From Pilaira anomala (lineage: Eukaryota > Mucoromycota > Mucoromycetes > Mucorales > Mucoraceae), in the NCBI GenBank assembly GCA_025716855.1, contig JAIXMQ010000025.1, forward strand, positions 62,001 to 126,000: a stretch of 64,000 nt of DNA. Direction: 5' to 3'. Both the position numbers and the translations under genes were made by a program. Positions 10,316 to 21,824 of the stretch are shown here, piece after piece. The notes beneath the pieces were generated by a model that was not told the DNA's origin, made no database searches, and was given only the letters and a program-made list of their open reading frames with translations. How positions within the stretch are numbered: the stretch's first letter is position 1; each line of letters starts with the position of its first letter.

Positions 10316-11194
10316 ATACGCATACGCACGTTTTTTTTTATTATCAATTGTATATAAAATTAAAGATAGACCTTTTTTTTTCTCATATTATATATTTTCT
10401 TTTACATAGTCTATTATTCCAATTCTAGGTAAACAAAAGTGTTGTTGTATTTTTTTTTTTTTTTTTTTGTTTACATGTCTTTGTTAATTTATTATATTAA
10501 AAAAAAAAAAAAAAGGAAGAAAAAAAGTTTAAAGAAAGAAGAAAAATTGACAATCTCTATGAGGGCAATTCATCCATACTTTAAAAGTAATTCAGATATA
10601 TTTCAATTACAAGTGAAACAAAGGCAAGTGACAAGTCGAATTCGAAATTATGATGAAGCACGATATGAAGTGAGTATCAAGACTACGGGAGAGGAACAAT
10701 GCTTTGAATATTTAGGTTTAAGGTCAGAAGGTATTATCCTCATGAAAGAGATAAGGAATCAAGAAATATACATGTTAAATAATGAACAAAATTTATTTGG
10801 ATGTAAACCTTATTCGAAAAAAGAAATGATGTCAATTCGAGGTAAAATGTTGTTGGTAAATCGTGGACAATGTCAGTTTATAGATAAAGTCAAGTATGCT
10901 CAAGAAGCAGGTGCAAAATCCGTATTGTTTCTTAATCATCAACAAGGATCTAGAAGATTTGGTGCGAGTAGTCGTAGTAGTAGTGATGATGATGATGATG
11001 ATAGAGTGATTGGTACAATACCGAGTTTCATGATAAGTTATGAGGATGCCATCTCTTTATTAAACTCAAATCGTAAACAACCCATTCAATTAGATATCAG
11101 TCAATTACCTTCAGTTGATAATGATTTAAATGCAATCATCTCGTTACTTTATCGTGGTGAACGTATAAAAAATATTGTCATCATCAATGTTTAA
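7629..11194 (+). CDS. EDEM-type GH47 alpha-mannosidase-like protein with PA domain (ERAD)
   Basis: Ten exons fit in phase, giving 860 aa: 7629-7750, 7845-7857 (13-nt microexon), 7931-7987, 8054-8100, 8165-8237, 8329-8448, 8507-8653, 8723-9527, 9595-10137 and 10539-11194. The N-terminal hydrophobic stretch ([15 protein letters not shown]) is an ER signal. The GH47/EDEM core reads [86 protein letters not shown] and FTTEGH. The C-terminal part has a protease-associated domain ([20 protein letters not shown]). The family trims mannose from misfolded glycoproteins in the ER lumen to mark them for degradation; a PA domain is typical of EDEM3-like members. Oddities: a (GGC)n-encoded Gly8 run near 9710, and a 401-nt intron (10138-10538) full of CT/CA repeats whose acceptor is tentative. 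Confidence 0.9.
10178..10325. repeat. (CT)n-(CA)n-(CT)n microsatellite cluster in an intron
   Basis: Successive CT, CA and CT dinucleotide tracts inside the longest intron of the mannosidase-like gene. Simple-sequence expansion probably explains the intron's unusual length. Confidence 0.85.
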
Positions 11195-11358
11195 TAAACT
11201 TAATTACACGGACATTCAATTTTTACCTCGCTCTACTTTGTTTGTTTCGTGGTCGTCACATGCCAAAATGGAAAAAAAAGTATATTTATTTATTTCTCTC
11301 TTTTTCTTTTTCTTTTTCTTTTTTTTTTATAGTATACATACACAGTAACAAATAAAAA

Positions 11359-14300
11359 ATGGAATATGTTGGGAAACTAGGAAGTTTATTTACTTCGGTT
11401 CATAATTTTTATAACGAGATTAACCCAGCTACGTTATCTGGAGCTATTGACATTGTTGTTGTCGAACAACAAGATGGTGAATTAGCTTGTTCTCCCTTTC
11501 ATGTACGATTTGGTAAATTATCAGTATTAATGCCACAAGAAAAAAGGGTAAAAAAAAAGAAGAAGCATACATATATATCTATATTATATATAAAAAAAAA
11601 AAAAAACTAAAATTCATTATCTATAAAGGTTCAAATCAAAGTGAATGGTGAAGTAGTACCTTATGTGATGAAAGTAGGTGAAGCAGGTGAAGCATTCTTT
11701 GTGTTCGAAACTGAACATGAAGTGCCAGAAGAGTTTCAAACTTCGCCTATTATGGAAGCAGTTTCTGAAAAGAGTGAAGAAGTAAGTTTATTTTAAAAAA
11801 AAAATTGAAATTGAAATTAAAAAAAAGTGTGAAGATTATAAATGGATATTAAATTATTATTATTTTTAGGATCCTCCATATCTTGATATTGGTGAATCAA
11901 AAGATACTACAAAAGGTAAAAAAAAATAATAACATGTGTGTGTGTGTGTGTGTACATCTTTTTTTTTTATTAAATATTTGTTTATACAGATGGAGAACCA
12001 ACAGATAGTTTTGAAGATGAACCCAAACACAATCATACAACACTTTCTTCTTTTCCTGCCGAACTTCAATCACCTAAAATGATCATTGAAGAACAAATGG
12101 ATAAAGTGGTGACTAAAATGGACCCTTATCAACCCGAACAACAAGAAGAAAAAGAACAAGAACCTAAACCAATGCCTAAAAATGATTTATATCCATTAGA
12201 TGATGGATCCAGTTTAATTGAACGTGTCATTCCTGAAGCCATCACAACCACCACCGTCGCCAAAGAACGATTTATTGTCCGACCTGCTCTAGGAGACATT
12301 TATAGTACCTGGATGGATGTCACACACACATCTGTGCACAATTCCGATGACTCTCATCCTCTTGATGCCACCACGACAGACCATCATAGCACGAATGAAA
12401 CAGGACATGGTAAAGGTGATGAATCGATCGTATTGGATATTGCTGGTTATAAAACAGGGCGCCCTGAAGATGAAGAGGAAGAGGAAGAGAGTTGGTCACA
12501 TGAAAAGGAAGAGGCCGCTAAGCTTGTGAAGAAAGAAATTGTGGATAATTTGTTTTTAAATAATAAATCAAAGGATCTTTCTTCTAAGTCTAGTCCGTTG
12601 ATTCCTGAGGATATTGCAAAGGAAACTCTGAAAGAAGCAGTTGTGCCTACAAAAGAAGAGGATGTACCTGAACAAGATGTATCTAATGAAGTTGAAACAA
12701 AAGAAGATGGATCTAAACAAGATGTATCTAATGAAGTTGAAACAAAAGAAGATGGATCTAATGAAGATGTGTCTAAAGAAGACGTGTCGAATGAAGTTGA
12801 AACAAAAGATGAAACACATCAAGTTGATCCTGTTACTATTGCTGAAAATGAGGGGTCAGATGCAAAAGAGGCTTTGAAAGATAAAACGGTACCTGAAAAA
12901 CAAGATCAAGCAGCAGCATCCGTGATGACACCACCCAAACGAAGCTTATGGGGATGGGGCAGTGCACGTCGTCAAGCCACAAATGAATCACTTGAACCTG
13001 CTACACCACCCGTAGCACCAGACAAAGAAGTTTCAGCTGTAAGCACCGAAGAACCTAATAATAAAAGTTTTGAAAATATGCCAGGTACAAGCTATCGTAT
13101 TGAAATGAGTCTCTGTGGCGACTCAGTCTTTGGTAAAGACGAAGAAGAAAATGCGCGAGTATTTAATGAACATATCACGACGTACGATAATTTCACGCAT
13201 AATCCAAATATGCTGAACGATAAGCGACTTGTGTTTCGATATGAAGGAAGATACTTTGCAGCGGGTCATACGGGACCTTTATTTACCTCGTTGTTTTTAT
13301 TCAAGAAGCCAATTGAGGAAAAGGATGTGAAGCAAGATGTATCTGATAGTAGAGAATCGTATCAGTTTGGTAAAGGGTGGAGACAATGGTTAAGTAGATC
13401 TTCTGTTGCTGCACCGAATACAGAAACAACAACAGCAACAACGACCACCAACCAGGATAGTGCAGCAGCAGCAGCAACAGCAGCAGCAGATAAACAACCT
13501 ACGACAGAAAAAGAAAGAGTAGATACACCCGGTCAGAGTGAAGCGAGTTCACAACAAGTGGGTCAAGATATTACGACGTTTACAACCACTACGACTACGA
13601 CCTCTGTAGGTTGGTCAGCAGATCATGTTCATCCTGGTCAAGAACAAGAAGACGCCTTTCCTCGTGCTCCACGCAAAGTGTATGCTAAAACACTTCGATT
13701 GACTTCGGACCAATTAAAAAGCTTGAATTTAAATAAAGGAGCCAACACGATTTCCTTTTCAGTTTCATCCGCATACCAAGGTACAGCTACGTGTGCAGCT
13801 AAAATTTTTTATTGGAATTATGGATACTCTGTAGTGATTTCAGATATTGATGGTACGATTACCAAGTCAGATGCTTTGGGTCATGTATTCACGATGATTG
13901 GTAAAGATTGGACGCATATGGGGGTTGCTAAACTCTATACGGACATTGCAAATAACGGGTATCATTTCTTATACCTGACCAGTCGAGCGATTGGACAAGC
14001 GGATTATACACGGGATTATTTGAAAAAGGTAGCGCAAGATAAATATCAATTACCGGATGGACCAGTGATTATGTCGCCTGATCGACTGTTTACGTCGTTT
14101 CATCGAGAAGTGATTATTCGAAAGCCTGAGGTGTTCAAGATGGCATGTTTAAGAGATGTACAGCGATTGTTTGGTGGACGAGACCCATTTTATGCAGGAT
14201 TTGGTAACCGAATTACGGATGCTAGATCGTACCGTAGTGTGAACGTACCTACCTCACGTATCTTTACGATTGATCCCTATGGGGACCTTAAGCTTGAACT

Positions 14301-15057
14301 ATTGATGGGATTTAAATCGTCCTATATTCATTTAAATGATTTAGTCGATCAAATCTTTCCACCTATTAATCGAGTGATTGATGAAGAATTCACGGATTGG
14401 AATTATTGGAAATCGCCTTTCCCCGAAATCGAGATTCCTGAACTTGATATTCCTTTAGAACCTACCTCACCTAAACCGAAACCGATTCGACCTGATCCTT
14501 CTGTACTTCCTTCAAGTTCGGTCGTAGCCTCTACCTCCAATCAACGTGGTTTACTTCGTAGTTTCACTTCAAGATCGGATTCAAGTCAGAGTAAACCTCA
14601 ATCGAGTTCAAGTATGACCACGACGACTGTGTTTAAGAGTCCTAAATTCACAAGTGTAGATAGCTCTTCTTCTTCTTCAACAACAAATAAAAAGGAAGTA
14701 GCAAATGAAAATGAAGTGACTGGAGATCAAAAGGCTTCTGCAGCCATTACGAATACAGAGAAAGATGATGTATCGATTGTGAGTACAAGTCCTACGGATT
14801 CAGTAGGTGGGTCGTTGATGAATAAAGTATCAAGTGGGTTTGGTGGAGTTCGATCTACGTTATCGCGTACATTCTTATCTTCAAGTGAAAGTGGTACATC
14901 TACACCTACTACACCTACTGCAACAGAAGAGAAAGTAGTAGCTATAAAGAAACAAGAAGAAGAAGAAGACGAGGAAGATGAAGATATCAAGAATAATATA
15001 CAAGATGTTGATTCTTTATTAGATGATATTGATATGGATGAGATTCCATTTATTTAA
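11359..15057 (+). CDS. PAH1: Lipin-family phosphatidate phosphatase
   Basis: Four exons fit in phase: 11359-11547, 11629-11781, 11870-11915 and 11990-15057 (1151 aa). The N-LIP domain starts at the first residue ([41 protein letters not shown]). A long acidic/low-complexity linker follows, including a near-perfect tandem repeat of [13 protein letters not shown] units at about 12660-12810. The C-terminal LNS2/HAD catalytic region carries the DxDxT motif as DIDGT (about residue 748), then [18 protein letters not shown] and the conserved GFGNRITD. The enzyme dephosphorylates phosphatidate to diacylglycerol at the ER/nuclear membrane. It supports lipid storage and, in yeast, restrains phospholipid gene expression. 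The acidic C-terminus ([20 protein letters not shown]) fits the Nem1-Spo7 contact region of yeast Pah1 by position only. A CT-rich tract lies just upstream of the ATG. Confidence 0.93.
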
Positions 15058-15262
15058 AATATAAAACATTTTCATTGTATCTTTAGATAGCACGTGTGGT
15101 TTATGATTGGTAATTTTTTTGTTTTTTTTTTTTTATGCGTGTATTCTACATTTACAATAAAGAAAAAAAAACCCCCCAAAACAAACAAAAAAAAAAAAAA
15201 AAAAAGCGTGAGATAATAAGAAAAGAGGGGAAGGAGGAGAGGGAAGGGGGTTTTTATTATTA

Positions 15263-15577
15263 TTATTCATCAAAAATACTATTAAAAGTTGGACCAAAAG
15301 TTGAATGATGATCATCAGAAGAAAGAGAACGATAGGTTTGACCAGGATTTAAATGGGTTTCATGAATGGATTGGTTTTCATTATTATAGAGAGCATGAAA
15401 TGAATTATAGTTATCTACTTCTACTTCTGTGGTGATGGTGGTGGTGACAGCACCACCAGGCACCACCACATTGGTAGTAGGTTCTGAAGGCATGGATGGA
15501 ATGATTGTATAAGTACGTACGAAAGGACGCGCGATAAGACCAGTAGCAACAACACGACGGTTCAAAATTGATAACAT
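15263..15577 (-). CDS. Small protein with mitochondrial-type presequence, 104 aa
   Basis: Single exon. The N-terminus is basic, Arg-rich and amphipathic without acidic residues (MLSILNRRVVATGLIARPFV), as expected for a mitochondrial targeting peptide. A Thr/Val-rich stretch (VVVPGGAVTTTITTEVEVD) and a polar, His/Asn-rich C-terminus follow. A long pyrimidine tract precedes the start on the coding strand. It is convergent with the lipin gene. No family is recognised; the function is unknown. Confidence 0.6.
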   Translation of the reverse strand: MLSILNRRVVATGLIARPFVRTYTIIPSMPSEPTTNVVVPGGAVTTTITTEVEVDNYNSFHALYNNENQSIHETHLNPGQTYRSLSSDDHHSTFGPTFNSIFDE

Positions 15578-15787
15578 GTGTTAGAATAAAATAAAAAAAA
15601 AAAAGGTAAAAAAAAAAAAAAAAAGAAAAAAAAATCTTCTTTTTTTTTATATGAAAAAATGCATGAAAAATTTTGGGGGGAAAGCAGGGTGCTTTTTTTT
15701 TTTTTTGGGCGTTTTTAATTTAGATAAAGCGATACTATACTAAATAATGCAACATGTTGGGGGAGAAAAAGAGAGAAAAAATATTTG

Positions 15788-16168
15788 TTATTTATTTGCG
15801 TTTTGACTTTTCCAGTGTAAATAACGAAGCGAATGAACAGGTTCCTTTTCTGGTACCACGTTCAATGGAGGACCTGCAAACCAAAGAATAGGTCCGTCAT
15901 TCTGACGTTTAAATGATGCATCTAATCGAACAATAAAGTTAGAGTTCTTTCTCTCTCTCTCTCTCTCTTACTGATATATATTTATATTACCTATTGACAT
16001 TTCGTTTATATTTCCCATGTGTCCAGCCATGGGAGATGGAATGTAATTAGGTTGTTGTTGTTGTTGTTGTGGCATAGGTGGAACAGGTGACGGTGCCATA
16101 TTCATGTTATTGTTATAAGCGTAATTAGGATATTGTCCTTGTGGTTGTGGTTGTTGTTGTGGCCACAT
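15788..16168 (-). CDS. Q/P-rich protein with a short conserved C-terminal module
   Basis: Exon 1 (15991-16168) encodes a Q/P/N-rich N-terminus (MWPQQQPQPQGQYPNYAYNN, PMPQQQQQQPNYIPSPMAGH) and ends in a good donor (gtaata). Exon 2 (upper end about 15954; stop TAA 15788-15790) encodes NSNFIVRLDASFKRQNDGPI, LWFAGPPLNVVPEKEPVHSL and RYLHWKSQNANK, which looks conserved and folded. The acceptor lies in a (GA)n/(CT)n run; only certain repeat units restore the phase, and they leave a short intron of about 36 nt. The start is shared with a CT-rich divergent promoter facing the EIF1AD-like gene. The design resembles small fungal nuclear/chromatin-complex subunits, but I cannot name it. Confidence 0.55.
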
Positions 16169-16329
16169 TGTAATATAGAGATTAGGAAAGAAGAAGAAAG
16201 AGAGAGAGAGAGAGAGAAAGAGAGAAATTTTATTTTGATTTTATTTTGAAAGCCAGTTATGTTTAATAAGAAAAAAAAATATTTTTCATTTTCTTAAACT
16301 TGTTGTTTATTATAAACTTTTTTTTAAGA

Positions 16330-16886
16330 ATGGGAAAAAAACAAACTTCTAGAAATCAACTTGACGATGACTTTGAAATTGAAGGAAATCAAACTTATGC
16401 TCGTGCTTTAGGACCTAGAGGAAACCATCAACATGAAGTTGAATTTATTGACGGATCTAAAAAGTTAGTGACACTTCCACCTAAATATCGTAATGTCGTT
16501 TGGCTTAAGCGAGGTAAAGTAGGGTTGATTTAAAATGATAAAAAGATATTCTAAAGACATATATATCTATAGGTCATTATGTGATTGTGGATCCTAGCGT
16601 AGGTGTTACTGAAAAGGTAGCTGGAGAAATTGTCTATGTACTTTTTCCTAAAAATATCAAAGATCTTAAAGCTGCTGGCAAATGGTAAAAGAAAAGAAAA
16701 AAAAAAAAAGTCTTAAACAAAAAAATTAATTATAAATTTATAAGGCCTTCCGAATTCTCTGAACCAGCACCAGCTGTGGAAAAGATAGAGAAAGAGGATG
16801 ATAGTGATGATGATTTATTTGTAAATAATAATAGACCCATTATGTCAGATACTGAATCAGAATCAAGTGAAGAAGAAGACGCATAA
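16330..16886 (+). CDS. EIF1AD-like S1/eIF1A-fold protein
   Basis: Three exons fit in phase: 16330-16513, 16573-16684 and 16745-16886 (145 aa). The S1/eIF1A-like OB-fold runs from about residue 20 to 95 (YARALGPRGNHQHEVEFIDG, LVTLPPKYRNVVWLKRG, HYVIVDPSV, AGEIVYVLFP). A short acidic C-terminus (DDSDDDLF, DTESESSEEEDA) follows. Size and sequence order match eukaryotic EIF1AD, an RNA-binding eIF1A relative that is mainly nuclear in animals. eIF1A itself is a less likely alternative because the N-terminus and core differ. It is divergent from the Q/P-rich gene across about 160 bp with a GA/CT tract, and convergent with the next gene with only 23 bp between stops. Confidence 0.82.
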
Positions 16887-16909
16887 ATACCCCCCACCCA
16901 AAAAAAAAA

Positions 16910-17416
16910 TTAAAATAATAGAAATTGAATAAAGTATAAACTTGGAGGTAGTCTCCAACTTGGATCTTCGTTATTTGGATTATCATTACTCTCTTCTAGT
17001 CCCAAAATAGTGAAGATGATTGTTACAAATATCAATAAAATAATAGAGATAACAGACATCCATATATTTAATTTACGCCAAGCCTTTTCATACTTGTCTG
17101 GACTATTCCAACAACACCAACCTATAAACCAAAGTGGAGGGAAAAAACTATATTTGTTTATGAGTATTTTAAACAAGATCTGTCTATATATATATATTTA
17201 CAATAGTCCTAGTAAAAATAAAGCGGCATTGACAGGGAAGTGATGGCCATCTGTATTTCTCTTTCGAATTGAATCACGATAGACATATTCTGTATACTGT
17301 GGTATCGGTATGACAATAGTTTGTATTTGGTTTGGTGTTGGAATCAGTGGTGCACTTGGTTCTGAAGAACTCTGGTTAGAATTTACGTCGGTTGGATACA
17401 CTGTCTTGTAGTCCAT
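16910..17416 (-). CDS. Conserved-looking two-TM membrane protein, 150 aa
   Basis: Two exons, 17202-17416 and 16910-17147, separated by a 54-nt intron; the phase is consistent. The N-terminal 50 residues are polar, Ser/Pro-rich and cytosol-like (NQIQTIVIPIPQYTEYVYRD). A first membrane segment spans the junction (NAALFLLGL then FFFPPLWFIGWCCW). A basic/aromatic loop (NSPDKYEKAWRKLN) is followed by a second segment (WMSVISIILLIFVTIIFTIL). The FFPPLWFIGWCC stretch looks like a family signature, but I cannot tie it to a named family. Confidence 0.62.
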
Positions 17417-17876
17417 TTTTTTTTTTTTTTAAAAAATAAAAAAAAAGTGAGTAAAAATAAATAAATCAATCAAAATGACCTTGGTCCTTTTGTAAAAGGT
17501 CTCATGCCCTATCTCTTGTACCAGGTCACAGCGAAACAGGTACTGTATAAGCCATGCTAACGATTACACAAGCTTAATAATTTTAACATGCATTATATAA
17601 TTACTATGTAAATTTTGAAACGGTTTGTGATGATATATGTATAGAGAAGTCTTACGTGAATGTGTTTTTTTTTTTTTTTTTTTTTTTTGCAGTTTATTTA
17701 TCTATTTGTACATGTCTTTATTTGTACTTTGTACAAATGATATTAGTTGAAAATAATTATGTATATGTATTGGGAGAAGGGTAAAAAGTAACACTTGATA
17801 TGAACAAATTGAAGGCGTTCAGTAGGATATATATGTGTACCTTTTTTTTTTTTTTTACTTGAGTACTTTTCTTTAA
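17417..17876. other. Intergenic between two minus-strand genes
   Basis: About 460 bp: the 5' side of the two-TM gene and the 3' side of the DHHC gene. It holds T runs at about 17665-17689 and 17840-17854. No gene is seen. Confidence 0.5.
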
Positions 17877-19138
17877 TCAATCACTCACATCGTCAGCGCC
17901 TAAAGTATCATAGGCATAAGCATTGATAGGAAATGAAGAACCATCACCTAGACTTTAATAATAATAAAAAATAAGCATGAGATGTACATTCAATACATTA
18001 GATGTATATAAAGAAACTTTACGTTTTACCAACGGGTATAAACATTTTAAACAAGTCTTTACCAAGTACTTGTTCAATGTTCTTTCGTGTACCCAAATCC
18101 CAAGGGTTAAAATATTTACTTCGCATGACATCTACTCTTGTGTTACTACTGCCTAATCGATAATTTGATTTTTCATAGAATTCAATCGTTGTTCTATTTT
18201 TGCATAATTGTCTTGTATGAAATAAAGTGAATGGTACAAGGAATAAAGTAAAAATACAAGATATAAATACAAGTAATGCACAATTTAAATTCAATCCTAG
18301 TACACTCATCGGTCCACTCATTTGAATGATCGTAGGTGGTAATGCGGTTGCAAGTACATAGACGCAATACAGTGATGCATATAACAAGAATAAATAAAAT
18401 GATTTGTAATTATTAAATCCAACGCAATTGTTAATCCACGGGCAATGACTGTAGTAGTATATATTATAATCTCTTTCCAAACAAAAAAAAAATAATAATA
18501 ACTTACTGGTCCATTTTTAATACGCATCGATTGCATTGTCTGCAATGATGTGTTCGATCAAATTTCTCGATTTTACACTTTTGACAATATCTTCTTGCTC
18601 CATCCCTTTTCACTGTGATAGGAAGTGGACTATGTTGTAAATCCTGGTCTTCTTCCTCGATATTCAAAACTGCAATATTCGTCATTTTATCTTGTGGATT
18701 ATCAAAATTGTTTGCCAATAAACCAACGTCTTCTTCGTCTCTCTTTTTATACATCTATTTTTTATTATTATTTTAATAAAACTATAATATATGTATATAT
18801 GTATATATAAACTTACGTCAAGTGTATAACCCGGAGAGGTTCTACATACTGTCCAGTAACTCCACATACACAGTATAAAAATTGGATGGTAAAATAATAT
18901 ATATAACGATCCTATTTTTGGATAGAGTTAATCCCTTTTTTTCTTCATTCACTACCACCTGCTTTTTTTTTTTTTTCTAACCTTGGATTCCGTGCCCTTC
19001 TGAGATAAGACCGTAAGATAAACTTACGTTATAAGCCCAATAACTCCAACTGAATATAAGCAATAGTAATACGATAGGTGAGGCGTTCACTATTGCCATG
19101 ATGGTGTTTTTTATTGTTGACCATGAGGGACATTTCAT
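17877..19138 (-). CDS. DHHC-type protein S-palmitoyltransferase
   Basis: Exons on the minus strand: 19028-19138, 18817-18911, 18507-18754, 18023-18448 and 17877-17952, about 318 aa. Two N-terminal membrane segments (PIVLLLLIFSWSYWAY; SLYILFYHPIFILCMWSYW) precede the TSPG motif. The Cys-rich domain reads RYCQKCKIEKFDRTHHCRQC, NRCVLKMD, and across an intron H-HCPWINNCVGFNNYKSF, so the catalytic DHHC is complete after splicing. Two more membrane segments and a C-terminal tail follow. The enzyme attaches palmitate to cysteines of membrane-associated proteins; size and layout are near the Pfa3/Pfa4-type enzymes. All junctions agree in phase except exon 1 to exon 2 (phase 0 into a 2-nt overhang), so a tiny exon or other N-terminal model error remains. 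Confidence 0.85.
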
Positions 19139-19194
19139 TATTATATATTAAAGGTTGAAGATTAAACAAAACAAAAAAAAAACAAAAAAAAAAA

Positions 19195-19680
19195 CTAAAG
19201 CTCCCCCTTTTTTTTTTTCTTGCAATGATTCTCTAGTATCTGTGTTTAAAGATTTGGACCTTCTTTTTTCGGTGAATACAATGTAATAAAAGCCTCGGTG
19301 AAAAAGGAAATGGTTACTTAGCAGAGAAGTAAGCAGACATGAAAGTTATTATCTTTCTAATAAGTTTTTACAAAAAAAAAAAAAAAAAGAAATTAAATAC
19401 GTTCTTAGAGTGAATGCCTCACAGGGCATAAGGGATTTTCTTTATACCTATAAACTCTATATATCCTATTTAATGGCAAATAATAGCTTCTATGTATAGC
19501 TTTCGTGTAGTCCAACTTTTTTATAAATGATAAAAATCACCTTTATTTCCTTAATACTGCAAACTTCATCATCTACCCACTCCCCCCCCCCCCAAGTCGT
19601 CCCGTTTTTTTGTTTTTAAATAAGGGCAGCAAAGACCCTACACTACGCTATGTATTTATTGACCTGAACTACGTTTTTTT
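19195..19680 (+). repeat. Dispersed repeat block W, copy 1
   Basis: This block recurs in direct orientation at about 23788-24245. Shared words include gatttggaccttctttttt, gaatgcctcacagggcataa, catcatctacccact and gggcagc...gaccctacactacgc. A C12 tract is present only in this copy. No coding frame is conserved. Confidence 0.75.
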
Positions 19681-21389
19681 TTTTGGAATAAAAGAGCTAA
19701 CTTGCGTTTAATTGAAAATGCAAGAAAAGAAAAAGGGTGATATTAATACACAAAGGATTAAAGGATTAGATTACATGATATTTTTTTTTTTTATAAATAA
19801 ACAAGTTCTACTTACATTAAATGCATCTTGTTGGGGAGAGATCAGTGATCTAACTGTTCGGGAAGGTTTATCGTTATTGTTACTGTTATTGCTGTTGAAC
19901 AGCGATAGACTTAACAAAGCCGATTGTTAGGGAAGAGCAAATGCCATGAAGTTTGTTTTTTTTTGTTGTAGCGAAAAAAAACTTTGAGCCAATCAAATCA
20001 TCGGAAAAGGGGGGAAAAGTATACTTTTAGGCAAAAATCAGCAGGTCCCGACCTTTGATTTTTTTCGAAAATTAGAAATATGTATACATCTTTACATTAA
20101 AAAGGTTTTAAAGCTTAGCTTTTTAACAATACATGTAGAATTTGACGCTCTTTTTAATGATGCAAAATACAAAGTAAAATAGTAACAAATATTTATAGGT
20201 ATTATGAAAAAACGATATACAGTTTTTGTTAGGGCAAGTATATTTTCTACATAAAACATAATAATTCTAAATCAATAGAAAGATGCGCCTTTAAATTACG
20301 CATCGATTGTATATTATATAGTAAAATAGAATAGGTGAAATGAAAGCCTTTAATTTGAAAAGAAAGAAATTTGGACCCAAATCTCAATTTTTAGGTCCAA
20401 AAACAGGGAAAAAAACCAAATCAGGATACAGACATATTTTGTTAGACAATGTTATATTCCAAAGATGTAGAATTTAAAAACTAAGATTTCCATGCATTTA
20501 GATTTATTATCTTGTATATAAAAAATATACATGCCCTAATAGAATCTGTGCTTTCTCGCAATGACTATTAAACTTTATAATTACACTACTTTGATTTTTA
20601 CATCATTCGAAAGAGCGTCAAATTCTACCTTAGACATCAATAAAAAGCTAAACTTTAAAACCATTTAAATACAAAGATATATCTCCATTTCTAATTTTTA
20701 TTTTTTTTTAAGCTGTGAAAAAAATTCCATTTTTTAGAAAAATTTGCTAGTCCCCCCCTATGGATTTTTTCAACATTCAGAAATGTGGATATATCTTGGT
20801 ATCGAAAAGGTTTTAAAGCTTGGCTTTTTAACAATATATGTAGAATTTGACGCTCTTTTTAATGATGTAAGAATAAAAGTAAAATAATTACAAATATTAA
20901 TGGTTATTGTGATAAAACGGTTTACAGTTTTTGTTAGGGCAAGAATATTTTCTGTTTCCAATAATATAACTCAAATTATATAGAAAGATGCACCTTCAAA
21001 TTCTGCACTTTCTGTGTATCATATTGTTTAATGAAATAGTTGATTTAGAGGGACATTACTTTGACAAGAAGGTATTTTTTGTCAAAATTTTGATTTCTGG
21101 GACTGAAAAACGAGGTGTATGTAGAACATGCTACATGCACTCTCCATTTGTAGTGCATGTAAGGAAAACAGTTTTTGTTAGAAAAAGTATATTTTTTACA
21201 TATAAAAAAGTACATCTTTATATACAGTCATCTGCCCATATAAATTTAGGATTTTCTGGATATAGTATTGTATAATAAAATAGTTAATATTGAAGGACTT
21301 TACTTTGACATGAAAGGTTTTCTGGGCTTAAATATGTGGTGTGCGTAGTTTATACGATGCGCGCTTATTTTTGCCTAAAAATATATATT
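19681..21389 (+). repeat. Composite repeat element, copy A (with upstream block U)
   Basis: Upstream block U (19690-19950, gcgtttaattgaaaatgcaa and a (GTTATT)-like tract) precedes a left terminus at about 19955 (gttgtagcgaaaaaaa, tttgagccaatcaaatc, then aggcaaaaatcagcaggtcc). The body is built from a module of about 200-230 bp that occurs plus (about 20050-20330), minus (about 20460-20700) and plus again (about 20760-21090). Recurrent words are gtagaatttgacgctcttt and ttttgttagggcaagtatat. No transposase, reverse transcriptase or other enzyme frame is present, so it is non-autonomous. Confidence 0.75.
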
Positions 21390-21795
21390 TTTTCCCCCTT
21401 TTCCGATGATTTGATTGGCTCAAAGTTTTTTTCGCTACAACAAAAAAATCATACCTATAATACCTCGTTTTTCATTATCAAAAATACTAATTAAGGCCAG
21501 TAAACACAGGTAGTGTAGCGCAGGGCTTTACTGTTGTCATAGAGTGGTAGTATCAAAAGGTCTGTTCCTTTAAAAAAAAAATTTCACCATAAATTAAAAG
21601 TGAAAGAGGCAGATTTAATTATATCAAGAATTATATTACCTTGGCATATGGACCACCAAAAGTTTTAATGCAATTGTATTTTAGTTAAACTGATATGGAT
21701 GCTTTATTTTTACTTAAGCAAAATGGCTTGTCCTCAAGGATAAAGAAAATTAACAGTTATAGCAATGTACATAACTAGTGAATGATATTGAAAGA
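21390..21795 (-). repeat. Inverted left terminus plus block V, minus orientation
   Basis: From about 21368 to 21449 the sequence is the reverse complement of the copy A left terminus (19955-20037), nearly identical over about 80 bp. From 21450 to 21795 it is the reverse complement of block V at 29112-29617, but lacks the 174-bp insertion found there. The right end of copy A and the start of V are therefore joined here. Confidence 0.7.
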
Positions 21796-21824
21796 TTTAT
21801 ATGTATAATATGTATATATATACA

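Noticed and set aside
14727..14990. Minus-strand Ser-rich frame within the lipin gene
   Set aside because: Shadow of acidic and Thr-rich codons in the lipin C-terminus.
20988..21275. Possible small conserved protein in the repeat copies
   Set aside because: It is shared only because the repeats are similar; substitutions show no clear silent-site bias, and the frame spans the hairpin and parts of modules that also occur inverted. Reported as a structural observation instead.
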